Below are positions 21,614 through 29,344 of a stretch of DNA of 33,575 nucleotides, piece by piece. Numbering within the stretch: the stretch's first letter is position 1; every line of letters starts with the position of its first letter. The position numbers and the translations under genes are program-made. The stretch covers positions 1 to 33,575 of the forward strand of contig CAILKS010000071.1 in the NCBI GenBank assembly GCA_903834855.1, given 5' to 3'. This DNA is from an uncultured bacterium. Lineage in GTDB: Bacteria; Patescibacteriota; Minisyncoccia; Phycocordibacterales; UBA5272. The notes beneath the pieces were generated by a model. The model was not told the DNA's origin. It saw only the letters and a list, made by a program, of their open reading frames with translations, and made no database searches.

Positions 21614-22135
21614 TTAATTAGTATTCTCGCTCCAAGTGGTAGTAGCAATTGACCCATAACCTGTTGTATCTAAAATAACACTTACATTTATGGTTCTGGT
21701 ACTTGCTGACATTTGACCTTTAGAAATTATAATTTTTGGATCACCAACTGTACCGACCCCAGCACTGACTGAAACTTTTGCACAACCCTCTAAGGCCACC
21801 CCACAACCATTTGTAACAAACGGTATTGAATAGCAATCAGCTGAAGAGCATACATAATTTTTATTGCGTGCAATTTTTACAAGTGCATCGCGCGCGCCCG
21901 CCTCAGCATAAAAAATAGCCTTTGATGACTGTGCTGTGCCTTGTGAAATAAATGATTCTGAAAAAGATACAGTGGCAATAGATACAGAGATAGCTAATAT
22001 AACTATTCCAAGAACAATTACAGTTGGCAATGAGGCAATGCCGCGGGGAGAACAATTAACAATTGACATTTGACTTTTGACTTTTGACACAAAAAATTTG
22101 ATACGTAAAAAATGATAAACAACTTTAGATTTCAT
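21614..22135 (-). CDS. PilX-like pilus-associated membrane protein
   Basis: This 173-aa protein has one hydrophobic segment (LPTVIVLGIVILAISVSIAT) followed by SFSESFISQGTAQSSKAIFYAEAG. The Q-[ST]-S-K-A-x-x-x-A-E-A-G-x-x-[DE]-A pattern is typical of PilX/GspK-like proteins that join the pilus tip or help assembly. The mature part has two Cys pairs (CSSADC and CGVALEGC), suggesting disulfides outside the cell. There is no G|FxxxE prepilin peptidase site. The N-terminal 32 residues (MKSKVVYHFLRIKFFVSKVK onward) come from the same repeat cassette that starts the pilin genes. The true start could be further in. It is the last gene of the pilus locus. Confidence 0.7.
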   Translation of the reverse strand: MKSKVVYHFLRIKFFVSKVKSQMSIVNCSPRGIASLPTVIVLGIVILAISVSIATVSFSESFISQGTAQSSKAIFYAEAGARDALVKIARNKNYVCSSADCYSIPFVTNGCGVALEGCAKVSVSAGVGTVGDPKIIISKGQMSASTRTINVSVILDTTGYGSIATTTWSENTN

Positions 22136-22230
22136 ATTTTTATTATACAGTGTATTTAGTATTTAGTACTTCGTCAATTGTCAAATGTTAAACGTCACTT
22201 GTTTTAATTCACTTGTTTTAATGGTTAATT
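22136..22230 (-). promoter_or_regulatory. Pilin-type promoter cassette 1 (before the PilX-like gene)
   Basis: The minus strand has TATAAT at 22147-22142, then six bases and ATG 22135, so +1 falls on the A of ATG. Upstream lie ACTAAATACTAAATACACTG and TTGACGAAG, and then repeats of AAAACAAGTGA. About 85 bases are nearly identical to the cassette at 22823-22917. Confidence 0.6.
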
Positions 22231-22261
22231 GTCAAAAGTTATAGGTCACATGTCTGTTTCA

Positions 22262-22822
22262 TTATCTTAATGAAACAGTGGTACGAAGTGTATCAGAATA
22301 TACCCAATCAGTACTCGAGGCATTATATCTGAGTGTCATTAAAATTTGAACAGCAGTGGTTGTGGCTAATGTAATACTGTTATAATTTTCCTGTCGTGTA
22401 AATAATAAAGAAGTTACTGCAATATTTCCACTAGTTACTGCAATTGGAGCGGCAGCACCCTCTTTTCTGCGTAACTGACCAGCAAGTATGTCATATATAA
22501 TAACAGTACCTCCTACAGTCAAATTTAACGTAGTGGAAGCCGTCCCCATTATAGGAGTTGTTACAACCGTCGCATTCTTAATATCTTGACGGAAAAGCTC
22601 AGTTGAAAAACGAATCGCAGAATTAACATCGGCTCTGGCCTGTGACTGACCCTGCCCTTTTGATAAAGAAATAAATGAATTAGCAGTAATGACCATTAGT
22701 CCTGAGAGTATCGCTATATAAATAATTAATTCCAAAAGACTAAAGCCTCGAACTTTTGAACATTTAACATTGCTTCGCAAACATTTGACATTTGACAAAT
22801 TACAAACGACTTTAGATTTCAT
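22262..22822 (-). CDS. Type IV prepilin-like protein (minor pilin), 186 aa
   Basis: This protein has a prepilin peptidase site RG|FSLLELIIYIAILSGLM: Gly at -1, Phe at +1 and Glu at +5, followed by the long hydrophobic helix that packs in the pilus core. The mature part is mostly beta (TTLNLTVGGTVIIYDI, GQLRRKEGAAAPI, LLFTRQENYNSITL), similar in layout to minor pilins of the PilW/GspJ kind. A leader of 26 residues (MKSKVVCNLSNVKCLRSNVK, CSKVRG) precedes cleavage. It is almost identical in the genes at 28661 and 29267 because the DNA is a shared repeat. Start is ATG 22822, with the -10 box six bases upstream. Confidence 0.8.
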   Translation of the reverse strand: MKSKVVCNLSNVKCLRSNVKCSKVRGFSLLELIIYIAILSGLMVITANSFISLSKGQGQSQARADVNSAIRFSTELFRQDIKNATVVTTPIMGTASTTLNLTVGGTVIIYDILAGQLRRKEGAAAPIAVTSGNIAVTSLLFTRQENYNSITLATTTAVQILMTLRYNASSTDWVYSDTLRTTVSLR

Positions 22823-22920
22823 AATTTTATTATACAGTGTATTTAGTATTTAGTACTTCGTCAATTGTCAAATGTTAAATGTCACTTGTTTTAATTCATT
22901 TGTTTTAGTGGTCAATTGTT
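22823..22920 (-). promoter_or_regulatory. Pilin-type promoter cassette 2
   Basis: TATAAT at 22834-22829 lies six bases before ATG 22822. The upstream CACTG, the doubled ACTAAAT, TTGACGAAG and CAATTGACAAT run match the other cassettes. The outer end carries GCTTCGC (22922-22931 region), matched by GCGAAGC inside the coding leader. Confidence 0.6.
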
Positions 22921-22930
22921 AGCGAAGCGA

Positions 22931-24133
22931 TTATGGTGCCCAATTCACTATAACATCATCAACTATCGGACTTGCTAGACCACTAGTTGAACAATCAGCT
23001 GTACAAATACGTATTCTATAACGGAAATATCTTTTATTATTATGATTAGCTGGTGAACAACTTATTTCAACTGGAGTATCTACCGCTGTTGTATCATAAT
23101 AACTAACTGAGTCACACGCTGCTCCACCAATAAAACTCCACGCCCCCGACACACATGTCGGATAATCTGTCTGCCCATTTGGACAATCACTTGTAGCTAA
23201 TTGGAATTGAACTTTACCTAAACTTCCATTTTGATTACCTTTCCACATAATAGAATTGTATCCTGGGCCTTGTAATGCGCCAGCCGTTGCATATGTATCA
23301 AAAACAGCAGAATCAAGAGTCCCTGTTGCAGGTAAACCACTTGCCAGAGTTACTTGTGCATAATTAGTATATAAAAAATTAGTTATTGATCCGTTATTAG
23401 TCAATCTAAAACAATATTGCCCAACTGCAGTTGTTGTCGCCATGACTGCATATTCAATTTCAGTAAAACTTCCAGCTGGGAGAGTTATAGCACTCGTTGT
23501 GTTCCCTGTGGTTTTTACTTGTCCCGCCACGAAAGTAATACCATTATCAGTAAGACCACCGGCGACATTTGTAGTTGCGCTACCATCAGTTAAATTTGCA
23601 GTTGTAACTATTTTCCATTTTTGGCCGTCAACAATTGGCACAGCAGAATATGTACCAGAAGAACAGGTTGTTGTGCTTGCAACTTCAAGAGTAAATTGAT
23701 TTGAACCTGAACGTGTCCAAGAATTATTTGAAATTTCAAAACGTATTCTTTTTAATGTGTTTGTTGGAAAGCTAATATAAGCTCCGTCTTCGTTTACTGG
23801 AAATGTGGCTGTAGCTTCTGTACCATCATCTGCTCGCCATCTATAATGTATTTGCTCATATACGGGTGTAAAAACTCCAGCAAACCAATACAAAATACCA
23901 GAATAAATTTTCTTAGTTGCAGCTGAAAGACCAATACCCGTCTGTCCACCTGCTCCGATATTTTTAAAGGTTAGAGAGGAGGCACTTCCGGAAATACTAC
24001 CGATATTTCCACCGTGTAATTCAAAAGAAGTTGATGTCGCTTCAAAAGCGAAAACATTATTTGTTGTACTGAATAAAATTACAAAAATTATACAGATTGA
24101 AATGAAATTTGTATTAATTTTTGTTTTTATCAT
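22931..24133 (-). CDS. Large secreted Ser/Thr-rich protein, 400 aa
   Basis: I do not recognise a family. A signal peptide (NFISICIIFVILFSTTNNVFA) is followed by a Gly/Ser-rich beta sequence (SISGSASSLTFKNIGAGGQT). Later parts carry three Cys clusters (CPNGQTDYPTC, ACDSVSYYD then ISCSPAN, and CTADCSTSG) likely to form disulfides. YFRYRIRICTADC...PIVDDVIVNW at the end is reminiscent of beta-sandwich modules found in surface proteins of CPR and phage-like tail proteins. The central part (YRWRADDGTEATATFPVNED) looks like another such module. It lies inside the pilus locus, so it is probably exported and surface-located, perhaps pilus-associated. TATAAT lies five bases before ATG 24133. Confidence 0.7.
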   Translation of the reverse strand: MIKTKINTNFISICIIFVILFSTTNNVFAFEATSTSFELHGGNIGSISGSASSLTFKNIGAGGQTGIGLSAATKKIYSGILYWFAGVFTPVYEQIHYRWRADDGTEATATFPVNEDGAYISFPTNTLKRIRFEISNNSWTRSGSNQFTLEVASTTTCSSGTYSAVPIVDGQKWKIVTTANLTDGSATTNVAGGLTDNGITFVAGQVKTTGNTTSAITLPAGSFTEIEYAVMATTTAVGQYCFRLTNNGSITNFLYTNYAQVTLASGLPATGTLDSAVFDTYATAGALQGPGYNSIMWKGNQNGSLGKVQFQLATSDCPNGQTDYPTCVSGAWSFIGGAACDSVSYYDTTAVDTPVEISCSPANHNNKRYFRYRIRICTADCSTSGLASPIVDDVIVNWAP

Positions 24134-24138
24134 ATTAA

Positions 24139-24144
24139 ATTATA
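24139..24144 (-). promoter_or_regulatory. -10 box before the 400-aa secreted protein
   Basis: TATAAT on the minus strand ends five bases before ATG 24133, another near-leaderless layout. No good -35 box lies at normal distance. Confidence 0.4.
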
Positions 24145-24171
24145 AAGTCACAAAACACTTTCAAATGAAAT

Positions 24172-24597
24172 TTATTTAGCACTTTCTAAAAGCTTCATAA
24201 CCTCAGATGAGGCGGTGAGCTTTTCCCAATAAACAACAGAATTAAGATTTATCGTCATAGCATTATCTGTGGTGATGATTTTATCTGTTCCCTTTTTAAC
24301 TAATTTATATGTTTGTTTAGGCTCTCCTCTTAAAGCAAAACTTTCACTTGCAGAAACTTCTGACGGTTCTTGAAATGACTGCAATGTATAAACATCTGTT
24401 AAATGAATCGTACCACCTTCTATTTCAGAAATATGTCCAAAATATATCTGATTACTATTTAAATATACCGCTTGCCATGGTTTTTTTATATTAGTAGAAA
24501 TAACTATGCGGTCTTTTAATACAAATAAATAAACAGCCGCTCCGATAGCTATCAGTAATAATAGGATTATGATTTTAAAGAATGTTTTTCTGCGCAT
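24172..24597 (-). CDS. Single-pass membrane protein, 141 aa
   Basis: I do not recognise this protein. The N-terminus is MRRKTFFK, then one span (IIILLLLIAIGAAVYLFVL), giving an inside-to-outside anchor. The outer 110 residues are beta-rich: AVYLNSNQIYFGHISEIEGG, TIHLTDVYTLQSF, and YKLVKKGTDKIITTDNAMTI. This could be a small SH3/OB-like domain. It lies between two other envelope genes of the pilus locus, so a role in pilus assembly or anchoring is likely but unproven. It is separated from the preceding gene by an inverted-repeat element. Confidence 0.7.
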   Translation of the reverse strand: MRRKTFFKIIILLLLIAIGAAVYLFVLKDRIVISTNIKKPWQAVYLNSNQIYFGHISEIEGGTIHLTDVYTLQSFQEPSEVSASESFALRGEPKQTYKLVKKGTDKIITTDNAMTINLNSVVYWEKLTASSEVMKLLESAK

Positions 24598-24615
24598 ATA
24601 TTTTAGTTAATTACT

Positions 24616-24798
24616 AGAAGAACAATTGACATGTGATGGTTAACAATTGACACCGCTTCGCGGACCTTTGACATTTGACCAGAAAATTCACAATGTCGAG
24701 TGTTTTGTATTTTATTACTTGTCAAGTGTTACCTGTCAATTGTTAATTGTTACTTGTCAAGTGTCACATGTCAAATGTCAAATGTCAATTGTTCTTCT
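24616..24798. repeat. MITE-like TGAC-rich element with 17-bp terminal inverted repeats
   Basis: AGAAGAACAATTGACAT (24616-24632) is perfectly inverted at 24782-24798. Inside are ACACCGCTTCGCGGACC (a CCGC/GCGG hairpin), then TTGACATTTGACC, TTTTGTATTTT and runs of TTGTCAAGTGT-type units. It has no coding potential. A second, longer copy lies at 27764-27998 and a fragment at 32979-33008. Confidence 0.7.
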
Positions 24799-24800
24799 AC

Positions 24801-25736
24801 CTATCTTGGATTATACCAACTACCCGTAGAACCTTGATCAGCGATAAATATATAATATTTTCCACTTTGTAAATTTAAATCTTTCAAATTAATATTAACC
24901 GTAAATTTACCATTTGATGGACACGCAAAAGCTTTATTACTTTGTGCCGCCCCAGGATCTTTACGGTAATCAATTGTACTATCAAAAATTAAGAAGGCAT
25001 AATATTTGTCATTACAAGTACCAGATAAAGCAATTAACTTACCTAAAGTTGCATCATAATTAAATGATTTAAAAACTGTAGAGTCTTTTAGATTTTTTGT
25101 GTCGGACGAAGTTACTATTGTTTCTGTATTATTTACATCAGAAGCTGATAAATCCTTAATAGCAATATTTTCAATTGGCACGGGAGCTTGTACAACTGAA
25201 TCAATTTGGTTTTGATTCGTTGTCACAGGAGCGGTATATACGTATGTCTTCTGAGATAAAAACATTTTATAAAATCCAAAAATTGATAAGATTACGAGAA
25301 TTAACAAAATAGTCCAAATATAAAAGTGATTATCACTTTTTTCATCTTCAGATTCAGATATTGATGATGGCTCTTTTGTCGCTTTTAAAAACTCTTCGGC
25401 TTCTTCTAATTTTATTTTCTCCCTATTTAATTCGGTTTCTTTTCCATTTTCAAAACGATTAGAATCAAAATCTGGGTATTCAATTTCTTCATTTTTTGAA
25501 GTCTCTACAGATGAAGTCTCTTCTTCGGCATCTTTAACCATAGAAACATCTTCTTCTGTAGATACTTGAGAATTATTATTTTCTTCCACACTTTGTACTG
25601 GTAAAATTTCTGGTATTACAACTTCTTTAACTTCATTTTCCAAAACTTTTTTTACTTTTTTTGTTATAACTTTTTTAATAGCAGGTTTTTCTACTTTAGC
25701 TTTTTTGATATCTGTTTTTGTTTTTGTTATTTTCAT
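24801..25736 (-). CDS. Lys/Glu-rich single-pass membrane protein, 311 aa
   Basis: The first 137 residues are highly charged and disordered: a Lys/Thr-rich start (MKITKTKTDIKKAKVEKPAI) and then a Glu/Ser-rich acidic stretch. One membrane span follows at about 138-160 (YIWTILLILVILSIFGFYKM), then an outer domain of about 150 residues. That outer domain is probably beta (NDKYYAFLIFDSTIDYRKDP, GKFTVNINLKDLNLQSGKYY), ending FIADQGSTGSWYNPR. I do not recognise a family. ATG 25736 lies six bases after the stop of the 648-aa protein, so the two are translated together and may work together at the surface. Confidence 0.7.
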   Translation of the reverse strand: MKITKTKTDIKKAKVEKPAIKKVITKKVKKVLENEVKEVVIPEILPVQSVEENNNSQVSTEEDVSMVKDAEEETSSVETSKNEEIEYPDFDSNRFENGKETELNREKIKLEEAEEFLKATKEPSSISESEDEKSDNHFYIWTILLILVILSIFGFYKMFLSQKTYVYTAPVTTNQNQIDSVVQAPVPIENIAIKDLSASDVNNTETIVTSSDTKNLKDSTVFKSFNYDATLGKLIALSGTCNDKYYAFLIFDSTIDYRKDPGAAQSNKAFACPSNGKFTVNINLKDLNLQSGKYYIFIADQGSTGSWYNPR

Positions 25737-25742
25737 AAAATG

Positions 25743-27689
25743 TTAATTATCACTTTCGATATAAATTTTATTAATTCCTATAGCGGTTGTTGTAAGTGTT
25801 ATATTAGCTGTACCGTTAGACATTTGCACCTGTGGCCCCATAAAAATGGTATTACGAGGAAGAGTTGTTGAAGTACTGGAATCAACTAGTATATTTCCCG
25901 TTAATAAATCAACGAGTCTGTAATAAATAACCGTATCATTCGGTTTAGCATACATCGTAAAATCATAAGCATTTCCAGCTACAAGTGCAGGGACGGTGAA
26001 AACTGTTCTCGTTGTTGTCACATTATCACGAGTCATAAATGCCAGCTGAGTGATGGTATCTGTCGTAATATGTGATAACCCAGCACAATCAAGAGTGGTC
26101 GTATCAGCTGCAGTCACACCTGTTGTAAGTGAAGATAAACCAACAAAAAGACGCACAGTTGTAGCCGGTATTAAATCTATAGTAAATCTTGTTTGCATAA
26201 AGAACCCACCATTCCCAGGTGTACTTCCACGCCAGAAAGAAGGAATTGAAGCAGCTGTTGAAGAAGTTATTCCGAGAATTTGATTTGCAGTAGATCCAAC
26301 ATTTATAAATCTGGCACGTCTTAATTGAGTAGAAGTTCCTGCTGTTGGTACTACGTTTAAAAATGTACCAGTTCCAGCCGGCCAAACAGTTCCAAATCCA
26401 GCACCAGTACTAGTTAATGATGGCGTCCATAACTGAATTGTATTAAATCCTAAACTTGACTGAAAAGAAGTATCCACCCCTGATGGGGCTTTCCATTTTG
26501 GCATCATACGGCCAGCAACTGATTTTGAATAAATATGGAGGCTACCTGTGGCTGGAGATGCTGGTTCATTTGTAATTCCTTTTAAAGTTATTGCTGTATC
26601 GACTCCACCTAGAATTAAATCATTACCAGTTAAATCCCAAGCAAAATCTGCATCTCCAGCAAAAGCTCCAGCATTATTAAATTGAATTTGTGTTGTAGCA
26701 CCGCCCGGTGACCCACCACCTCCACCAGCAGGAGTTGCCCAAGCTAAACCAGAAACAGAGGTACTAGAAGCCACTAATGTTTGACCATCTGTACCAACTG
26801 GTAAGCGAATAGATGTTGTGCCTGTATCTGAGATAATATCACCCTTTGTCGTCGCTGGACTTAATACATCAAAAGCCGCGATAGCAGTTGTGGTACCTGT
26901 TCCACCTTGAGCGAGGGTTACAGATGCGGCATTTGTTAAAATAACAGCACTAGCGTCCGGTAATGTGAAAGTTTTTACAGCCGTAGTTGGTCCTGTTATA
27001 TCAAAAAATTGATTATTTAAAGAACTACCAACTACTTGATATAAATTATTATTACAAACAAAAGTTCTACCATTACCAGAGTTATACCAGAGTGCGCCAT
27101 TTGGACTACATGACCCAGCACCTATTGTATCGCTAACAGTTTTTACAGCAAGTTTTAATAATTTTTGACCAGAAACGACACCGGCTGGATCACCGATTTG
27201 AGCTTCACCACCATACAAATCATAAGCAGTACGAGCAAATCCTACAGAATCAACTTTTTGTCTTGGTGCCAATTCTTCCCAAACTACACCAGTACAAAGA
27301 CCTCCAACTTGGGTAGCCACGTTCACATTAAAATACTGAGTATTATTAGCTCCGAAATTCACTGTACTTACATCTCCAACCGATGCATTAAAAACTCCAT
27401 TAGCAACACTTAAAATAGTTGTTGTGGTTGCTGTGGTTGGCCATAATTTTGTACCACCGGACGGAGCATCAAAAATAGAAAAACTAAAACAATAATTTGT
27501 CCCTGCTCCACCTAATGCATTGCCACTCGTATCTGTTAATCTACCTTGATATGATAAATAATTTGAAACTCCAGCAACCGCATTTGCTTTTTCTAAATTT
27601 AAATTTTGAGTAACAAATACGATCAACAGAAAAACTGAAAGTGTTACAAAATTTATTTTTCGAAACTTTTTTATAAAATTAAAAAACAT
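25743..27689 (-). CDS. Secreted phage tail-fibre-like protein, 648 aa
   Basis: A signal segment (FVTLSVFLLIVFVTQNLNL) is followed by NYLSYQGRLTDTSGNALGGA and YCFSFSIFDAPSGGTKLW, a module common in surface and tail proteins. The middle has LAQGGTGTTTAIAAFDVLSP, TTKGDIISDTG, TTSIRLPVGTDGQTLVASST and GGATTQIQFNNAGAFAGDAD. These are hallmark sequences of phage tail-fibre and tail-collar repeats. The C-terminal 250 residues (from FNTIQLWTPSLTSTGAGFGT) are beta-rich and could be the binding head. Its place among pilus genes, behind pilB/pilC/pilins, suggests a surface adhesin for host-cell contact. That function is inference, while the phage-like sequence is seen directly. Confidence 0.8.
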   Translation of the reverse strand: MFFNFIKKFRKINFVTLSVFLLIVFVTQNLNLEKANAVAGVSNYLSYQGRLTDTSGNALGGAGTNYCFSFSIFDAPSGGTKLWPTTATTTTILSVANGVFNASVGDVSTVNFGANNTQYFNVNVATQVGGLCTGVVWEELAPRQKVDSVGFARTAYDLYGGEAQIGDPAGVVSGQKLLKLAVKTVSDTIGAGSCSPNGALWYNSGNGRTFVCNNNLYQVVGSSLNNQFFDITGPTTAVKTFTLPDASAVILTNAASVTLAQGGTGTTTAIAAFDVLSPATTKGDIISDTGTTSIRLPVGTDGQTLVASSTSVSGLAWATPAGGGGGSPGGATTQIQFNNAGAFAGDADFAWDLTGNDLILGGVDTAITLKGITNEPASPATGSLHIYSKSVAGRMMPKWKAPSGVDTSFQSSLGFNTIQLWTPSLTSTGAGFGTVWPAGTGTFLNVVPTAGTSTQLRRARFINVGSTANQILGITSSTAASIPSFWRGSTPGNGGFFMQTRFTIDLIPATTVRLFVGLSSLTTGVTAADTTTLDCAGLSHITTDTITQLAFMTRDNVTTTRTVFTVPALVAGNAYDFTMYAKPNDTVIYYRLVDLLTGNILVDSSTSTTLPRNTIFMGPQVQMSNGTANITLTTTAIGINKIYIESDN

Positions 27690-27706
27690 GCAAATTACAT
27701 TAATTA

Positions 27707-27715
27707 ATTATATCA
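27707..27715 (-). promoter_or_regulatory. Extended -10 promoter of the tail-fibre-like gene
   Basis: The minus strand reads TGATATAAT (hexamer at 27712-27707), with a start near 27700 and a leader of about 11 bases before ATG 27689. Confidence 0.5.
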
Positions 27716-27763
27716 CTCTATAGTGGTGAATAATCTAATTACTGGGGACAAGATTGGAAAACA

Positions 27764-27998
27764 TTTGACATGTGATGGTTAACAATTGACATGTGACATG
27801 TAACATTTGACGAAATGCAAAGAAAACAATTGACTAAAAACCTTTGACAAGTGACAGTTAACAATTGACACCGCTTCGCGGACCGTTGACATTTGACCAA
27901 AAAATTCATACTGTCGAATTTTTTGTATTTTGTTACTTGTCAATTGTTAATTGTTACTTGTCAATCGTCACATGTTAAAGGTCAAAGGTCAAATGTTC
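27764..27998. repeat. Second TGAC-rich inverted-repeat element
   Basis: This gap of about 300 bases between a pilin and the tail-fibre gene holds no gene. It contains AACATTTGACATGTGATGG, several AACAATTGAC units, ACACCGCTTCGCGGACC and TTGACATTTGACC. These are followed by TTTTGTATTTTGTTACTTG, TTAATTGTTACTTGTCAA and, at the end, GTCAAATGTTCTT. About 120 bases align closely with 24645-24775. Confidence 0.7.
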
Positions 27999-28661
27999 TT
28001 ATTGTACTTGAAGTGAAGCCCCTGGTGTACCGAGATTAGTCGCACTACCATAAGTAGTATCAGGACAAGTTTTAACGCCAGAAGAACCAGAACTAGACCA
28101 ACTAGTTTGATTACAAACTTTGTTCTTCCATCTAAAAAAATACTCGTTAACAGTAACTGGTACACCCCCTGTCCAACTAACAGTTACTTTTACTTGTTGA
28201 GTACTTGGGTCATCATGTAAACTATTGTACGAAGTTTCTATTAAACGAGTAGATAAATCACGACTAACATTATTAACTATAAAATACCTTGTATAGATTG
28301 CATTATTGATTGATATTGTCTCTGTACCAGAAGATATAATCCATTTATTTGATGAGGTTGTAGCGTAATAGTTTTGACTAGCTTTTGTAAGAGTATAAAG
28401 ATTTTGCCATTTTTCTTCTGTTGCTCCACGGACACCTTCTAATGCTTCACTGGCAAGTGAAGTAGCTACATCACGCTCTCCAGAAATTTTTCCACTTCTT
28501 AAACTTAAAGAAATTGATTGTGCCCCTATAGCAAGGATAACTGCAAGAATAGAGATTACTATTAATAACTCTAGTAGCAGAGAACCCCGAACTTTTGAAC
28601 ATTTAACGTTGCTTCGCAAACATTTGACATTTGACAAATTACAAATAACTTTAGATTTCAT
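27999..28661 (-). CDS. Type IV prepilin-like protein (minor pilin), 220 aa
   Basis: The cleavage site is RG|SLLLELLIVISILAVILAIG: Gly at -1 and Glu at +5 (the +1 residue is Ser rather than Phe), followed by the pilin core helix. The mature part has SGERDVATSLASEALEGVRG, a helix like that of PilV/GspI-type minor pilins. It also has beta strands (QQVKVTVSWTGGVPVTVNEY) and a Cys pair in VCNQTSWSSSGSSGVKTC. The 26-residue leader is the shared cassette sequence (MKSKVICNLSNVKCLRSNVK). The start ATG 28661 coincides with the predicted +1 of transcription. It lies between another pilin gene and the tail-fibre-like gene. Confidence 0.8.
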   Translation of the reverse strand: MKSKVICNLSNVKCLRSNVKCSKVRGSLLLELLIVISILAVILAIGAQSISLSLRSGKISGERDVATSLASEALEGVRGATEEKWQNLYTLTKASQNYYATTSSNKWIISSGTETISINNAIYTRYFIVNNVSRDLSTRLIETSYNSLHDDPSTQQVKVTVSWTGGVPVTVNEYFFRWKNKVCNQTSWSSSGSSGVKTCPDTTYGSATNLGTPGASLQVQ

Positions 28662-28742
28662 AATTTTATTATACAGTGTATTTAGTATTTAGTACTTCGT
28701 CAATTGTCAATTGTCTTAATGGTCAATTGTTAGCGAAGCGAT
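28662..28742 (-). promoter_or_regulatory. Pilin-type promoter cassette 3
   Basis: TATAAT (28673-28668), six bases, then ATG 28661. Upstream sequence is the same doubled ACTAAAT with CACTG, TTGACGAAG and CAATTGACAATTGAC. The outer end has the AATCGCTTCGCTAAC unit, also seen before cassette 2. Confidence 0.6.
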
Positions 28743-28748
28743 TCTATT

Positions 28749-29267
28749 TTATTGATAATCAATTGTCCCAATTGCAGAAATAGAAATAGTTTTTGATAAA
28801 CTTTCTGTAACAAGAGTTGTAGTGGTAGCAGTTGTGTTTCCAGAAATTTTATTAAAAATAACATCTTTTGAAGCATTTGAAATAGGATCAGAAAAGGAAA
28901 TTCCTGTAGGTAGAGTTGTAGTTGAAATAATAACAGTTGCAACATTTGAATAAACGTCTGGCGTAGAAAAAATAAGATAATAATCATTTGTACTATTTAC
29001 AAAATGAACTCCCCATTTTAAATTATTCTTTCCTATCATTGCGTTTGATTGTGCTTGCTTTATTTCAGCTGCAAGAGTTCTTGTAACACTGTTAAGTTTT
29101 GTACTTGTTCCAAATGATCTATAAGAAGCGGCTCCAGCGACAGAAAGTATCGCAAGAATTGCGATTACAAGAAGAAGCTCAAGTAAGGTAAAACCCGAAA
29201 CTTTACATTTAACATTGCTTCGCAAACATTTGACATTTGACAAATTACAAATAACTTTAGATTTCAT
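28749..29267 (-). CDS. Type IV prepilin-like protein (GspH/FimT-like), 172 aa
   Basis: The cleavage site is SG|FTLLELLLVIAILAILSVAG, with Phe at +1 and Glu at +5. After the core helix come ASYRSFGTSTKLNSVTRTLA and AEIKQAQSNAMIGKNNLKWG, a pattern typical of GspH/FimT-type pseudopilins (AxExxxAxSxAxxxxxxxxxG). The rest is beta-rich and ends LSKTISISAIGTIDYQ. The leader (MKSKVICNLSNVKCLRSNVK, CKVSG) is the shared cassette. The gene follows pilC. Its promoter copy is altered (TATCAT, three bases from ATG), so its expression may be weaker or depend on pilC read-through. Confidence 0.8.
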   Translation of the reverse strand: MKSKVICNLSNVKCLRSNVKCKVSGFTLLELLLVIAILAILSVAGAASYRSFGTSTKLNSVTRTLAAEIKQAQSNAMIGKNNLKWGVHFVNSTNDYYLIFSTPDVYSNVATVIISTTTLPTGISFSDPISNASKDVIFNKISGNTTATTTTLVTESLSKTISISAIGTIDYQ

Positions 29268-29330
29268 AATATGATACAGTGTATTTAGTATTTAGTACTT
29301 CGTCAATTGTCAAAAGTTAAAAGTCAATTG
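29268..29330 (-). promoter_or_regulatory. Pilin-type promoter cassette 4, degenerate
   Basis: The unit CACTG and doubled ACTAAAT with TTGACGAAG is the same as in the other cassettes, but the -10 reads TATCAT (29276-29271) and only three bases separate it from ATG 29267. It is likely weaker than cassettes 1-3. Confidence 0.5.
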
Positions 29331-29344
29331 TTTACCTTTAGGTG

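Noticed and set aside
24616..27998. CRISPR array
   Set aside because: The TTGACA-type units are short, irregularly spaced, in both orientations and without unique spacers; no cas genes are near.
28730..28987. 85-codon Leu/Gln-rich frame overlapping the pilin gene
   Set aside because: Low-complexity shadow in another frame of the 28749-29267 pilin.
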